Shown here: positions 24,917 to 35,207 of the stretch, piece by piece
Layout: the number at the start of each line of letters is the position of its first letter
Numbering within the stretch: the first letter of the stretch is position 1
Assembly (NCBI RefSeq): GCF_000447295.1
Contig: NZ_KE650771.1
Span: 2,869,240-2,933,239, forward strand
Source of the DNA: Fischerella sp. PCC 9431
Lineage (GTDB): Bacteria; Cyanobacteriota; Cyanobacteriia; Cyanobacteriales; Nostocaceae
Direction of reading: 5' to 3'
DNA length: 64,000 bases
Made by a program: the position numbers and the translations under genes
The notes under the pieces: model-generated
Told to the model about the DNA's origin: nothing
What the model saw: the letters and a program-made list of their open reading frames with translations, nothing else
Databases searched by the model: none

Positions 24917-27526
24917 TTAATTCCCAGGCTTTAATTTTGGATAAGCAATACGTTTATGATGGAATTGTTGCCAGACTTCGACAAAAATTTCGGCAATTCT
25001 GGTCATTTCTTCCCGTGTTAGTCCTGAATCTACCAATTGCTTGTCTTTCCATCTAGCGCGGAGAATATTGTTAACCATCGCCAAAGCTTGTTCCGAACTA
25101 GCATCTTTGAGCGATCGCAGTGCTGCTTCACAGGAATCTGCTAACATGACAATTCCTGTTTCCCGTGATTGCGGAATAGGCCCATCGTAGCGAAACTCTG
25201 CCTCATCTACTGTCAAGCTTGGATCTTCTTTTGCCATCTGTTGAGCTTGATGATAGAAATAAGCTATTTGCATCGTGCCTTGATGTTCTGGAATAAAAGC
25301 TTGAATAGAGGAAGGTAAACTGTGTTTTTTTGCCATTGCTAAACCTTCACTCACATGCTTTTTAATGATGTCAGCACTATGCCAAGGATCTTTTATTTCT
25401 GTATCATGCTTGTTTGGCCCCCCCATTTGATTTTCAATAAAGGATTGGGGGTCATGCATTTTGCCAATATCGTGATATAACGTCCCGGCCCTGATTAATT
25501 CTATGTTGCATCCTAATTCTTTGGCAGCAGCTTCAGCCAAAGTAGCCACAAATAGCGTATGCTGAAAAGTCCCAGGAGCAACTGTAGCCAATTTTTTTAA
25601 TAAAGGACGATTCGGACTTGCTAGTTCTGCCAAGCGAATCGGAGTCACTAAATCAAATAATTTTTCTAAATAAGGGCTTAATCCTAACGCCACGATACTC
25701 CAAGCTAAACCAGACAAGGCAAAAAACCCTGCTTGTTTGAGTACTACATAAAAAGAGGGACCAAATGCTGCACCTAAGAAGATTTGCACCAGTAAATAAA
25801 CACCGCCTTCAGTAAAAGCGATCGCCACACTTAAAAGTGCTAACTCTTCACGCGATCGCAATCTATGGGCCATGCAACTGCCTAACAATCCTCCAGCAGC
25901 GCCAGCAAACAGCGATACTTTACTCATTTCTAGGCTCATGCCTAATAATACCATCAGCAGCCCTACTACTGTCACACCCGCAGTTGCACCGTAAAAGCTA
26001 CCCAACAATAAACCCACACCGCTCCAAGTGGTGTAAGGTGTACCCATTGTGAGTACCAAAGGTGTACTTAAAGTCAGCAACAATACCAACAAGCGATCGC
26101 TTTGTCGCCATCGATATTTAATGCTTCGTTCAATTAAAGTGAAAATTCCGACTCCACTGCTGACAGTTCCTGCCAAATATAGCAATCCCTTCCAATTAAT
26201 TTCTCGCCGCAGCAGATGATAGTGTTCCAGTATATCCAAATGCCAACTTGTAATGCGATCGCCCTTGCCAACAATAACTTCACCTTGTTCTACCGCCACA
26301 ACTACAGGCTTGACTTCCGCAACCGCCATTGCTGCTTGTAATTTGGTTTGTTCTTCATCTTGTTTGAGATTCGGTTCCAAAACATCCACCAGCAGTTTCT
26401 GAGCAAAAGATTCTGCTTGTTTTGGAACCAGGTTATGCACATGCAGATTGACTGCATTTTGCAAGATAGCAGGAGGTAGTCCTGGGGGGATACCTTGAGC
26501 TAAAATCCGCTCTGCACTTTCCTGAATTCCCCTTTGGGTTGTTGTCCAGTCTTGATCAGATAAATTGAGGAAGGAAGTTTCTTCGTGGGAAATTTTGGTT
26601 TCACTCAGCAGTTGTGACAATTTGCTCATAGCTTGCGTGTAGCCTTGGCGTGCTTGAGAAATTTTATCCAAGAGTGAAACCAATTTTTGTGTAGAAGTCT
26701 TCAGGCGATAAGCTTCCAATTCTGCCATTGCTTGTGTAAATTCCGTACTTTGGAACAAATCAATGGGTTTGACTTCCGGTTTGGAGTTAACGTTGAGTAA
26801 GGAAGGCTTTGAATCGGAGGAGGACACAGTACGCTCTGGATGTGATGGTATGGAAGCATTCTCAGCGTCTCCAACTCTTGGCGTATTCAGATTTTGATTT
26901 TGTTCTTTTGTTTTGATGAAAATGTCTTTGAGTTTTTGAGTTAATACTCCTGATTTTTGTTCATTGGTATGTTCTAAGGCTACTAGCAGAGCTTGCCATT
27001 CTGAATCAGCACAGGAGCGCAGATAGCGCTGACTAGAAACCGACAGAACAAAAGTATCAAAAAAAGGAAAAGAACCGGCAGAAGCTCGAATGTCATTACC
27101 CCTAGCCAGAAGTTTTTGTAGTTTCAGCTTGATTTGATTATTAATGTTTTCATCAACCATCAACACTGGCACAAATGCTTTACTAACATTTTTGCGCCGT
27201 TCTTCTGTTTTGTTTGTATCCTCGATCAAGCTACTGTAGGGCGCTCGAATGGTCTCTGGTGCAGTACTACCCATCTTTAATTGGGGTTGATTGTATAGCT
27301 TTTGCCCCAATACACCAGTCAGAGACACCACTGCAATTACGAAAACAACAGGAGAAGATTTTCCAGCTAGACAACGAGTGGTTGTCTTTGAGTGTGGCGC
27401 TCTTTGTTTTTGATATTTGCCTTTCACATTTGATTTCGATAAATGTAAACGGTGTAGGGCTTTGGAAAGTCGCTTCCAGTGAATAAATCGCTGAGTCAAC
27501 GATTGAAAAAATAGCTGCGTTTTCAT
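24917..27526 (-). CDS. PgpH-like 7TM-HD cyclic-di-AMP phosphodiesterase (probable)
   Basis: 869 residues. A short cytoplasmic head is followed by one membrane helix (VVFVIAVVSLTGVLG), a long extracytoplasmic domain (about 90-440; 7TMR-HDED type), about seven helices (450-640), and a C-terminal cytoplasmic HD domain with QHTLFVATLAEAAAKELG, HDIGK at 685-689, HVSEGL and the PEHQGT His. This architecture is that of PgpH, which hydrolyses c-di-AMP in Firmicutes and is common in cyanobacteria. It is transcribed alone and convergent with glgA. A low-complexity Ser/Pro/Asn segment occurs in the outer domain. Confidence 0.88.
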   Translation of the reverse strand: MKTQLFFQSLTQRFIHWKRLSKALHRLHLSKSNVKGKYQKQRAPHSKTTTRCLAGKSSPVVFVIAVVSLTGVLGQKLYNQPQLKMGSTAPETIRAPYSSLIEDTNKTEERRKNVSKAFVPVLMVDENINNQIKLKLQKLLARGNDIRASAGSFPFFDTFVLSVSSQRYLRSCADSEWQALLVALEHTNEQKSGVLTQKLKDIFIKTKEQNQNLNTPRVGDAENASIPSHPERTVSSSDSKPSLLNVNSKPEVKPIDLFQSTEFTQAMAELEAYRLKTSTQKLVSLLDKISQARQGYTQAMSKLSQLLSETKISHEETSFLNLSDQDWTTTQRGIQESAERILAQGIPPGLPPAILQNAVNLHVHNLVPKQAESFAQKLLVDVLEPNLKQDEEQTKLQAAMAVAEVKPVVVAVEQGEVIVGKGDRITSWHLDILEHYHLLRREINWKGLLYLAGTVSSGVGIFTLIERSIKYRWRQSDRLLVLLLTLSTPLVLTMGTPYTTWSGVGLLLGSFYGATAGVTVVGLLMVLLGMSLEMSKVSLFAGAAGGLLGSCMAHRLRSREELALLSVAIAFTEGGVYLLVQIFLGAAFGPSFYVVLKQAGFFALSGLAWSIVALGLSPYLEKLFDLVTPIRLAELASPNRPLLKKLATVAPGTFQHTLFVATLAEAAAKELGCNIELIRAGTLYHDIGKMHDPQSFIENQMGGPNKHDTEIKDPWHSADIIKKHVSEGLAMAKKHSLPSSIQAFIPEHQGTMQIAYFYHQAQQMAKEDPSLTVDEAEFRYDGPIPQSRETGIVMLADSCEAALRSLKDASSEQALAMVNNILRARWKDKQLVDSGLTREEMTRIAEIFVEVWQQFHHKRIAYPKLKPGN

Positions 27527-27892
27527 CGTTTCTGACCGCAGTTGCTTACTTGATTGATTGCTTTGGGGAAAAACACTTGAAGCCCGCTTGCCACAATTGC
27601 TACCTACATAATCCGAATTGAATTTTAATGTTTTCCCTCTATATAGTATATTTTTTTACTAAAACTTAATTTATTGTAATAGATAATTTTTATGGCTTAT
27701 ACTTCGCACGATAAGTAAGGTAGCCGCAATCAAAAAATTCCATTACCAATCATGAAAACCTCTTCCTTATCCTCGATCTCTAAATTTTCAAATCAGTAAT
27801 TCACCAGAAAATCTCTCTAAGTAAAATGAAAATAGAACTCCTCCTACACCCCCACACCCTTATACCCCTACACCCTCAAGCTAGAACTGAGA
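27527..27892. other. Intergenic region upstream of the PgpH-like gene
   Basis: 366 bp without a supported gene. It holds the presumed promoter of the minus-strand HD gene and, near 27840-27880, C-rich repeats of the CACCCCC/TACACCC type typical of STRR. No hairpin stands out. Confidence 0.6.
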
Positions 27893-28825
27893 TTAACGTG
27901 GTCGAATGACACGGGGAGCTGCGATCGCCTCTAAGGAGACGTGAGTTAGAGTTATAGGGCATTCCGCTCTCGCTTCACCTTGCCTCAAAGTAGAATGATA
28001 CATTCCTGACCAAGTAGCCACAAGTATATCAGCTAATTTTAGCATTTGGGGTAAGTCGGCTGTTTGCCATTGTGCCGGACTGTTTTTGGCAAGTAAAAAC
28101 CGCCAACTCACAGGAATACCTGTTGTAGCGTTATAGGCTCCTGATAAAGCAGCAGTAATTGTACTGAGATAAACCGAACGTAAGTTAACTTGAGTGGATC
28201 GTAAAACTGAAAGGCGAAAGTCTTCTAAACTACTAAGAAAGCAGTAAAACGCTATTGCTAAGTTATAACTAAGCTTTTCTTCTGTACAGAATTCAGCTTG
28301 TATTATTTCTAATCCAGATTGTTTTTCTAACAAATTGTGTAATTTCAATAAAATCTGTGGCACAGATGTGGGTGTTTCTCCCAAAAAGGCAATAATTTGT
28401 GGAATCAGGGTAGCAGAAGTAAATTTTTCCGTAAAAGATTGAGCGATCGCATAGCCTACTGCCAGAGTCCAATCTTCTATAACTCGGTTACAATGCCAAA
28501 TTTTGACTACATTTAGCAAGTTTTCTCGCATTTTGACATTATATTCATGAAAAAACAATGTTACTGGTAGTGTGGACAAAATGACTTGTAATGAAGCGTG
28601 TGTATTGTTTTCAATAATAATTCCTGATTGTTGCTGACGCTTTCTCCAATCATCTAAATCGAATCTACCCAGTTCGATTAAACTTTCAGCACCCAGAAGC
28701 ATCATTTTTTGCCAATAGCTAGATGCAAACTTTTGCATCTGCTCGCCGCCTTCCAAGGCTAAAGTTTCCCCAATTAAAGCCCCTAATATAGTGCCTCTAG
28801 TGCGGCTAACAAGAGAATAACGCAT
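27893..28825 (-). CDS. ADP-ribosylglycohydrolase-like protein, probably inactive
   Basis: 310 residues. The start, SRTRGTILGALIGETLAL, aligns with the RxRGALLGxxxGDALG opening of the DraG/ARH fold, and ALSGAYNATTGIPVSWR matches the late GNDTDTxxxxxGAxxGAxxGxxxIP block. The acidic residues that bind the two Mg ions (D of GDALG, DDT, DTD) are missing: the first is replaced in GETLAL, and the late block has no DxDT. It is therefore likely to be a non-catalytic homologue. Single gene; role unknown. Confidence 0.7.
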   Translation of the reverse strand: MRYSLVSRTRGTILGALIGETLALEGGEQMQKFASSYWQKMMLLGAESLIELGRFDLDDWRKRQQQSGIIIENNTHASLQVILSTLPVTLFFHEYNVKMRENLLNVVKIWHCNRVIEDWTLAVGYAIAQSFTEKFTSATLIPQIIAFLGETPTSVPQILLKLHNLLEKQSGLEIIQAEFCTEEKLSYNLAIAFYCFLSSLEDFRLSVLRSTQVNLRSVYLSTITAALSGAYNATTGIPVSWRFLLAKNSPAQWQTADLPQMLKLADILVATWSGMYHSTLRQGEARAECPITLTHVSLEAIAAPRVIRPR

Positions 28826-28832
28826 AAGTTAA

Positions 28833-28999
28833 TGGGAAAAGGGGAGTGGGGACAAGGGACAAGGGGGACAAGGGGGACAAGGGGAGCCACTGCGTTGCCG
28901 AGGTTTCCCCCGTTGTAGCACGTGGCGTGGACAAGGGAGATTTATCAGTTAACTGTTACCAGTTTAATTTGATAACTGATCACTGATAACTGAGTTGAC
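28833..28999. repeat. GGGACAA and GATAACT heptamer blocks
   Basis: GGGGACAAGG-type heptamers at about 28838-28885 and AACTGTTA/GATAACT-type at about 28946-28992, in the 180-bp gap between aroQ and the ADP-ribosylglycohydrolase-like gene. Confidence 0.8.
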
Positions 29000-29005
29000 C
29001 AATGA

Positions 29006-29515
29006 CTAACTACTAACTAATATATTTTGTCTTAAATAAGACGCTAATGCCCGTAATCCCAGGATATAACTTTGCGCTCCAAAACCACTGATTTGACCAA
29101 TGGCAATTGGGGCAATATAGGAGTGATGACGGAACTGCTCTCGTTTATAAATGTTACTTAAATGTACTTCCACTGTAGGTATATTTACAGCAGCGATCGC
29201 ATCTCGCAATGCTACACTTGTGTGGGTGTAGGCTCCAGCATTAATCAAAATGCCTTGGTGTTTTCCCAAGGCATCATGAATTGCATCTACCAACACCCCT
29301 TCATGATTTGACTGCATTGCAAATACTTTTACTGCCAGTTTTTGTCCTTCGGCTTCTAACTGGCGGTTAATTTCAGCTAGACTCAAAGAGCCATAAATTC
29401 CAGGCTCCCGTTGTCCCAGCAGATTTAGGTTTGGACCATGCAGTACTAGAACGTTTAAGGGGTTTAATTTCGATTCCTGCACTTTTGCTCTCTTAGCGAC
29501 GGCGTGAGCGATCAT
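29006..29515 (-). CDS. aroQ: Type II 3-dehydroquinate dehydratase
   Basis: 169 residues. It dehydrates 3-dehydroquinate to 3-dehydroshikimate in the shikimate pathway. The motifs are all present: [21 protein letters not shown] (catalytic Tyr41), [32 protein letters not shown], and [18 protein letters not shown] (His118). The core begins about 20 residues after the listed start, so a later start is possible; the 5' end overlaps the small ORF upstream by 23 bp, which implies translational coupling. Dodecamer-type cytosolic enzyme. Confidence 0.95.
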   Translation of the reverse strand: MIAHAVAKRAKVQESKLNPLNVLVLHGPNLNLLGQREPGIYGSLSLAEINRQLEAEGQKLAVKVFAMQSNHEGVLVDAIHDALGKHQGILINAGAYTHTSVALRDAIAAVNIPTVEVHLSNIYKREQFRHHSYIAPIAIGQISGFGAQSYILGLRALASYLRQNILVSS

Positions 29516-29705
29516 CTACAGGAATGGGAATTAGCTCCGGTTCTGGCTCTGCTTCTGGCCCTAAAAGGGCTTCAATCAGTTTACGTGCCAATTCCTTAAC
29601 CTTTTCTAGCACCTTTTCTATATAGTCCATCGGACTGACCGCTCCTGAAATACTAACTCGATTTTTTCGGTTATCAGCTACGGAGAAACTTAGCTTTTTT
29701 TGCAC
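29493..29705 (-). CDS. Small conserved-looking protein upstream of aroQ
   Basis: 70 residues, not recognised. The central part, [24 protein letters not shown], would form an amphipathic helix, followed by a Pro/Glu linker ([14 protein letters not shown]) and an arginine tail (DDRSRRR). It overlaps the start of aroQ by 23 bp on the same strand, so it looks like the first gene of a two-gene operon. A start at the internal Met26 is possible. Confidence 0.5.
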   Translation of the reverse strand: MQKKLSFSVADNRKNRVSISGAVSPMDYIEKVLEKVKELARKLIEALLGPEAEPEPELIPIPVDDRSRRR

Positions 29706-30243
29706 TCTGGCTTTCGATCAGACAATTTGTTTTCCCGTACTCCGGGTTTGAGCCACTTCTTAAAATTATAGTGTTATTTTCTCCGTTATTTTTTAGAGTA
29801 TCACATCCCTAACCTAGACGGCTCATCTGACTAAAGATAGCTTTTTTCTAAACAGGGACTAGGGACTATGGACTGGAGGTATATAGTAGATAATTTTTTA
29901 CAGGTGAGTATTCTCAAGATAGAGCCAATCAGAAAGGGCTATTTAAAGCTGTTATTATGGCTTAAAAAGTGCTTTTAAAGAAATTTCTACTGGAACATAT
30001 TACCAATTGGAAAAAAGATTGTGACATAGAGAATAGCTCAAAGGCTCATCCATTAGATATTTGACAATGCAAAATTTCAAATTATAAATTCTAAATCTAT
30101 AAGGATTTCCAATATATTTGTTGAAATCAGAGATCGTAGAAATTCGCTTCATGTATTGATAAGAATAGTCAGTAGGGGCGAAGCATTCAATAAGGAATAT
30201 TTTCAGTTAGTTCATTAAATATTGCCTCAAGGCTTCGCCCATA

Positions 30244-30371
30244 GACTAGTGGTTCATCGCATTAGTTCAGAGGTGTTCGTAGTGAGCGATTTATCGCTCA
30301 ATTTTTAAGGACTAAAGTCCTTACTACGAACTTATACAAATCATCAAAATTAGTGCGATAAACCACTAGTC
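30244..30371. repeat. 128-bp nested inverted-repeat element
   Basis: Outer inverted repeats of 24 bp with three mismatches (30244-30267 and 30348-30371, starting GACTAGTGG) enclose a second pair, GTTCGTAGT/ACTACGAAC. Inside that are two tight hairpins, GAGCGAT-TT-ATCGCTC and AAGGACT-AA-AGTCCTT. No coding capacity. It lies in the 29706-30522 gap, which otherwise shows no gene. Confidence 0.75.
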
Positions 30372-30522
30372 AATAGTAAAGACCGCTCACTATGTCCTAT
30401 TGACTATTAACAGTTATCAGTTTGATTAATGAGTTTAAGTTCACCAGCAATTCTATGAAAAAGTGGCGCTTATTTGACCACCAGCATAGATCTGATAGCT
30501 GCGGCTATTACTGTCCACTGAT

Positions 30523-33195
30523 TTAACTAGTTTTTTTGGCAGTTGTTGTTGACGATTTAGCTTTTGTTGATTTGCTACGAGAACTCGTTGTGGATTTAGT
30601 TGTTGATTTAGTGGTTTTGCGAGTGGATTTGCTACTTGATGCTTTAGTTGCTAGCAACTCTAATGCTGTTTCCAGCGTAATATTTTCTGGTGATGTCTCT
30701 TCTGGGAGACTGACATTAGTTTTGCCGTGCTTGATATAAGGTCCGTATGGCCCATCATATATATTCACAGGTTCGCCATCTTCTGGGTGAGTTCCCAATT
30801 CCCGTAAAGCCGTCTTAGATTTACTACTTGCACTGCGTCCTTTTTTCGGCTCAGACAATAATTCTAATGCCCGTTCAAAGGAAACTGTCAATACATCGTC
30901 ACCAGCTTTGAGGGAGCGATAGTCTTTAGCTTCCTTGGCATTATGCACCACATAAGGGCCGAAGCGTCCCAAATTTGCTTGAATGGTTGCGCCTGTTTCC
31001 GGATGTGTGCCTAATGTCCGTGGTAGGGATAAAAGACCAACAGCCATCTCTAAGGTGACATCTTCTGGCTTAACAGCCTTGGGTAAAGAAGCTTGTTTCG
31101 GTTTAGGATTTTCATCAGACTTGTCGCCCAGCTGAACATAAGGACCGTAGGGACCTATGAGTAGGTAAATGGGTTCGCCGGTTTCGGGGTGGCGTCCTAC
31201 CTCGTCTGGCCCAGAAGTTTTTTGTCTGAGTAAGGTTTCGATCTTTTGGGGATCGAGATCAGCAGGAGTTAAGTCTCTAGGAATTGATGCTGTAATGACA
31301 TCATCACCATTTTCAACTTCGATATAGGGACCAAATTTACCAATACGGATTTTGGCGTCTATATTTTCTAGCTCAACAGTTCTAGCTTGGTTAGCATCAA
31401 TTTGGTCTTCTTTTTGCTTGACTAGTGTTTCTAGACCTTGCTCTCCAAGATAAAATTTCTGCAAGTAGGGTAACCACTGAGCTTCACCAGTAGCAATATC
31501 GTCTAGGGTTTGCTCCATTTTGGAGGTAAAACTGGGATCAACGACATCACAAAAATATTTTTCTAGCAGTTCAGTCACAGCAAAAGCAGTGAAGCTGGGG
31601 ATCAAGGCATTGTTAGTCAGTTGGGCATAACCTTTGTCAATAATAGTGCCAATAATACTGGCATAAGTACTAGGGCGTCCAATGCCTTCACTTTCTAAGG
31701 TTTTGACTAAAGTTGCTTCAGTAAACCTGGCTGGGGGTTGGGTTTCGTGTTTAATTGTTTCTAAGTCTTGACAATCAGGATGTTCCCCAACTTTGAGGTC
31801 AGGCAAAATGATTTCTTGGTCTTCGAGTGCAGCTTCGGGATCATCAGATCCTTCGACGTAGGCGCGTAGGTAGCCAGGAAAATCGATGCGTTTACCAGAA
31901 GAACGAAATCCAGCATCTTCGACTTGCAATTGCACGGTGATTTGGGTTTGGCGAGAGTCAGCCATTTGACAGGCGACTGTGCGTTTCCAAATCAAATCGT
32001 AGAGTTTTAGTTCGCGATCGCTCAAACCTGTTTCTTGGGGTGTGCGGAAGGTGCTACCCGCCGGACGAATGGCTTCGTGGGCTTCTTGTGCGCCTTTAGA
32101 TTTGGTGGTGTACTGTCGGGGTTGGGGGCTAAGGTATTGCTTGCCGTATAGTTGTTCTACACAGCTACGGGCAGCTGCTATAGCCTGTTCCGACAAATGC
32201 ACCGAGTCTGTACGCATGTAGGTAATATACCCTTGTTCGTACAAACTTTGAGCGACCCGCATTGTATCCCTTGCCGAAAGCCGCAATTTGCGGTTTGCTT
32301 CCTGCTGCAAAGTAGAAGTCGTAAACGGTGGTGCAGGTTTGCGCGTGACTGGACGTTCTTCGATATCTTTAACTGTCCAAGTTTTGTCACTTAGGCGTTG
32401 TTTGAGGGCTTCAGCTTCGGCTTGGTTGAGCAGTACGACTTTGCGATCGCCAACGATTTTCCCTGTGGTAGAGTCAAAATCACTACCAGTTGCTAGTCTG
32501 GTTCCTGCCAAGGTGACAAGTACAGCACTAAAGGACTGCTCTTTGCTTTTTTCAGTGGGCGAGGGGGTCAAAGTAGCTTTCAAATCCCAGTATGTCGCTT
32601 GTTTGAAAGCACGACGTTCCCGTTCTCGGTTTACCAGCAATCGCACTGCTACAGACTGTACACGACCCGCAGATAATCCCCAAGCAATTTTTTTCCACAG
32701 CAAAGGAGACAGGGTATAACCTACTAGTCGATCCAGAATTCGCCGTGTTTCCTGGGCGCGAACTAACTGCTCGTCTATACTGCGGCAGTTTTGCAGAGCT
32801 TTTTTGATGGCTTCTTGAGTAATTTCATGAAAGACCATCCGCTTAGTTGGCACTTTCGGCTTGAGCAATTGGTACAAATGCCAACTAATGCTTTCACCTT
32901 CTCGGTCTTCGTCTGTTGCTAATATCAGCTCAGATGCGTCTTTGAGAGCCTCTTTGAGCTGGGTGACAATTTTCTTTTTGTCCTTGGGAACGACATACAA
33001 TGGTTCAAAGTCGGCGTCTATATTAACCCCTAGCTGCGCCCATTTTTCCCCTTTGACATTGGCGGGAATTTCGCTAGCCGACTGGGGTAGGTCACGCACA
33101 TGACCCATAGATGCTTCTACCCGATAGCTTTTTGGCAGGTAGTTGCGAATGGTACGAGCTTTGGTCGGAGATTCGACGATGACAAGAGTTGACAT
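30523..33195 (-). CDS. topA: DNA topoisomerase I
   Basis: 890 residues. A type IA enzyme that relaxes negative supercoils. The Toprim domain has [10 protein letters not shown] (Glu8) and the acidic triad in ATDEDREGE (D95, D97). The active-site Tyr326 lies in [15 protein letters not shown]. After the core come three or four repeats of the [22 protein letters not shown] type (TOPRIM_C-like), in place of zinc fingers. The tail is an unstructured Ser/Thr/Lys-rich run ([15 protein letters not shown]), probably binding DNA non-specifically; such tails vary between cyanobacteria. It is near ndhB. Confidence 0.97.
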   Translation of the reverse strand: MSTLVIVESPTKARTIRNYLPKSYRVEASMGHVRDLPQSASEIPANVKGEKWAQLGVNIDADFEPLYVVPKDKKKIVTQLKEALKDASELILATDEDREGESISWHLYQLLKPKVPTKRMVFHEITQEAIKKALQNCRSIDEQLVRAQETRRILDRLVGYTLSPLLWKKIAWGLSAGRVQSVAVRLLVNRERERRAFKQATYWDLKATLTPSPTEKSKEQSFSAVLVTLAGTRLATGSDFDSTTGKIVGDRKVVLLNQAEAEALKQRLSDKTWTVKDIEERPVTRKPAPPFTTSTLQQEANRKLRLSARDTMRVAQSLYEQGYITYMRTDSVHLSEQAIAAARSCVEQLYGKQYLSPQPRQYTTKSKGAQEAHEAIRPAGSTFRTPQETGLSDRELKLYDLIWKRTVACQMADSRQTQITVQLQVEDAGFRSSGKRIDFPGYLRAYVEGSDDPEAALEDQEIILPDLKVGEHPDCQDLETIKHETQPPARFTEATLVKTLESEGIGRPSTYASIIGTIIDKGYAQLTNNALIPSFTAFAVTELLEKYFCDVVDPSFTSKMEQTLDDIATGEAQWLPYLQKFYLGEQGLETLVKQKEDQIDANQARTVELENIDAKIRIGKFGPYIEVENGDDVITASIPRDLTPADLDPQKIETLLRQKTSGPDEVGRHPETGEPIYLLIGPYGPYVQLGDKSDENPKPKQASLPKAVKPEDVTLEMAVGLLSLPRTLGTHPETGATIQANLGRFGPYVVHNAKEAKDYRSLKAGDDVLTVSFERALELLSEPKKGRSASSKSKTALRELGTHPEDGEPVNIYDGPYGPYIKHGKTNVSLPEETSPENITLETALELLATKASSSKSTRKTTKSTTKSTTSSRSKSTKAKSSTTTAKKTS

Positions 33196-33695
33196 GGAAA
33201 TTTAAAAAAAAGAATAGCTGCGAAGCTAAATAGTCACTAAACAGTCAAATTGAAATAATTGGGAGGTAAATGTCAAGATTATCAGTCACTAGAGGTATGT
33301 GATTTCATCCTCACACAAACTACTCGCAAAGTAATCCCCTAAAATTCCAGCGTCAGGCATTTGCCATGTCCGCAGGTAGGATTCCCAGAGGGTGGGGTAA
33401 GCACAACTGCGAATTTCCGTTATTTCAATCTTTAACTTATCTGAGGCATATTTGGCGACTATTATTTTGAAAATTGCACTTTTTGAGTAATGGTCAATGC
33501 TCACAATGTCCTACGGGAACGCCTGACGGCGAAAAAGAAGCCCCAACAGAGCATGTCTATATACTCGTTCTACTTCTCCACCTTACACATTTCTCCATTT
33601 TTTCTACTCTTTTTTCTAGGTTGTGGCAAAATTAAACTAAATTTTGTGAGAGTCTGTAATGCGGTCTGCGTATGATTCAGTGGGAGAATAAAGAC

Positions 33696-34001
33696 ATGCA
33701 ACCAATTCGTCAAGGCGATGTAATATTGCTGCCTGTACAGCACACCATACAGCAAATCGAAGGACAAAAGCTACCACATTTGACTTTAGCCGAAGGCGAA
33801 GTCACAGGACACAAGCACTGCATTATTGAGGGACAGGCGGAATTATACGAAAAAGATGGCACTCTCTACCTGCGTGTCTATTCAGAAGAAGCAACACTTG
33901 CTCATGAAGAGCATAAGGCAATTTCTATTCCTCAAGGTACGTGGATGGTACGAATCCAGCGAGAATATCAGCCTCAAGGCTGGCAACATGTGGCAGATTG
34001 A
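33696..34001 (+). CDS. Conserved hypothetical protein with GHKH motif
   Basis: 101 residues from the ATG at 33696 (MQPIRQGDVILLPVQ); the ATG at 33672 would add eight. The sequence is beta-rich: GDVILLPV, LAEGEVTGHKHCI, LYLRVYSEEATLAHEEHKAISIPQGTWMVRIQREY. His clusters (GHKH, HEEH) and a small barrel-like pattern could bind metal. I recognise the pattern as a recurring small bacterial protein but cannot name a characterised family. Transcribed alone. The 33196-33671 spacer upstream has a doubtful 71-residue reading frame on the minus strand and a GGGAACGCCTGACGGCG-type palindrome. Confidence 0.6.
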   Translation: MQPIRQGDVILLPVQHTIQQIEGQKLPHLTLAEGEVTGHKHCIIEGQAELYEKDGTLYLRVYSEEATLAHEEHKAISIPQGTWMVRIQREYQPQGWQHVAD

Positions 34002-34442
34002 AAAGCATTTTTCCTATCATCCGCGATCGCAGTTTGAGTTTTTATTATTGCAAATCTTTCATATATATCACATGGCTATGCACCACAAATTCTGATGGTG
34101 CATTGTAAGTCTGTTTTTATTGCTGTGAGCTAAAACACAAAACTTTAGATTTCAAGCAACAAACTTAGCTGAATTTAGGACACATAAAAGCTTTGTTTAG
34201 CATCTTACTTAAGATATAGATTAGTGATGTTTGTTGAGTTCCAATAGAGTTGGCGATCGCCTTCACTTTTTCTATAGAAACTCAAACTAATAACGATTAT
34301 AAAAACGAATGTTTATATTTATTAAACCTTAGTATATCAACAAATTATTGTGTAAATTAAACCATAAGCAACCATGATACGATTAAGCGTAAGAAATAAT
34401 ACATTTTGCTTAAAAATACGACATAAAAGGGCAAATTTCGCC

Positions 34443-34573
34443 TTGCTGAAATCGAGTTTATGTTAAAATAGGCTCGGAGAATAAAGTTCGGCGGTGGTGT
34501 TCTTGTTTTTGTTGAAAACTGCAAGTGGCTCTCCGGATGAACGGCTCTGCATAACCGAATTCTGGAGAGATTA
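34443..34573 (+). promoter_or_regulatory. Promoter and structured 5' leader of the RRM gene
   Basis: A possible -35 TTGCTG (34443-34448) and -10 TAAAAT (34464-34469) would start a leader of about 100 nt. Within it CTCTCCGGA (34529-34537) can pair with TCTGGAGAG (34561-34569), which contains the GGAG ribosome-binding site just before the ATG at 34574. The loop holds a small CGG/CCG hairpin. Long leaders are known for cyanobacterial rbp genes, which respond to cold. The preceding 34002-34440 spacer shows no gene. Confidence 0.6.
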
Positions 34574-34888
34574 ATGTCAATTTACGTAGGCAACCTATCC
34601 TACAACGTTAGCCAAGAAGAATTAAGCGACGTATTTTCAGAGTATGGCACTGTGACGCGAGTTCAACTTCCCACAGATCGGGAAACAGGTCGAGCACGAG
34701 GTTTTGGTTTCGTAGAAATGGAATCAGAAGAGGCAGAAACAGCTGCGATTAATGCCTTGGATGGTGCCGAATGGAAAGGTCGCGTCATGAAAGTTAATAA
34801 AGCCAGACCACGGGAGGAAAAAGGTGGGCGTTCCAACGGTAATAGCTGGGGAAAAGCTAACGCCGGTGGATACTCTCGACGCTATTAA
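34574..34888 (+). CDS. rbp: RRM RNA-binding protein (Rbp type)
   Basis: 104 residues. One RNA-recognition motif: RNP2 IYVGNL (3-8) and RNP1 RGFGFVEM (42-49), followed by a Gly/Ser/Asn-rich tail (GGRSNGNSWGKANAGGYSRRY). These proteins bind U-rich single-stranded RNA, and many are cold-induced in cyanobacteria; type I Rbp proteins have such a glycine-rich tail. Strong GGAGAG ribosome-binding site, possibly sequestered by the leader. A terminator follows at 34989. Confidence 0.95.
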   Translation: MSIYVGNLSYNVSQEELSDVFSEYGTVTRVQLPTDRETGRARGFGFVEMESEEAETAAINALDGAEWKGRVMKVNKARPREEKGGRSNGNSWGKANAGGYSRRY

Positions 34889-34988
34889 ATTTTGAATGAA
34901 CTTATAAAGCTCAATCTCAAGAGCAATCAATTGCCAGCAGGCATAAATTATAACTATTCGCCAAGCGCAATATAATTACGCAAGAACA

Positions 34989-35025
34989 GCAGATTCAGTA
35001 ACGTATTGAATCTGCTTATTATTTT
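34989..35025 (+). terminator. Terminator after rbp
   Basis: GCAGATTCA (34989-34997) pairs with TGAATCTGC (35007-35015), followed by TTATTATTTT. Confidence 0.75.
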
Positions 35026-35207
35026 GAAATTTTTTAGTGGGTAGGGGTAAAAAACCAATAACCAACAAATAACAAAACTTAAGCATAAATTAATTTGATG
35101 GTATTGATCCCGTAATACAGATATATTCGCGAAACTTTAGTTAAAAACACAATAGAATTAACACAGTTGATTCCTTAAATGTCTAATAGCCAAAACCTAT
35201 ACAGCTC

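Noticed and set aside
33289-33504. 71-residue minus-strand frame starting with GTG
   Set aside because: No recognisable family or ribosome-binding site; overlaps a palindromic repeat at its start. It could be a remnant, but I cannot support it as a gene.
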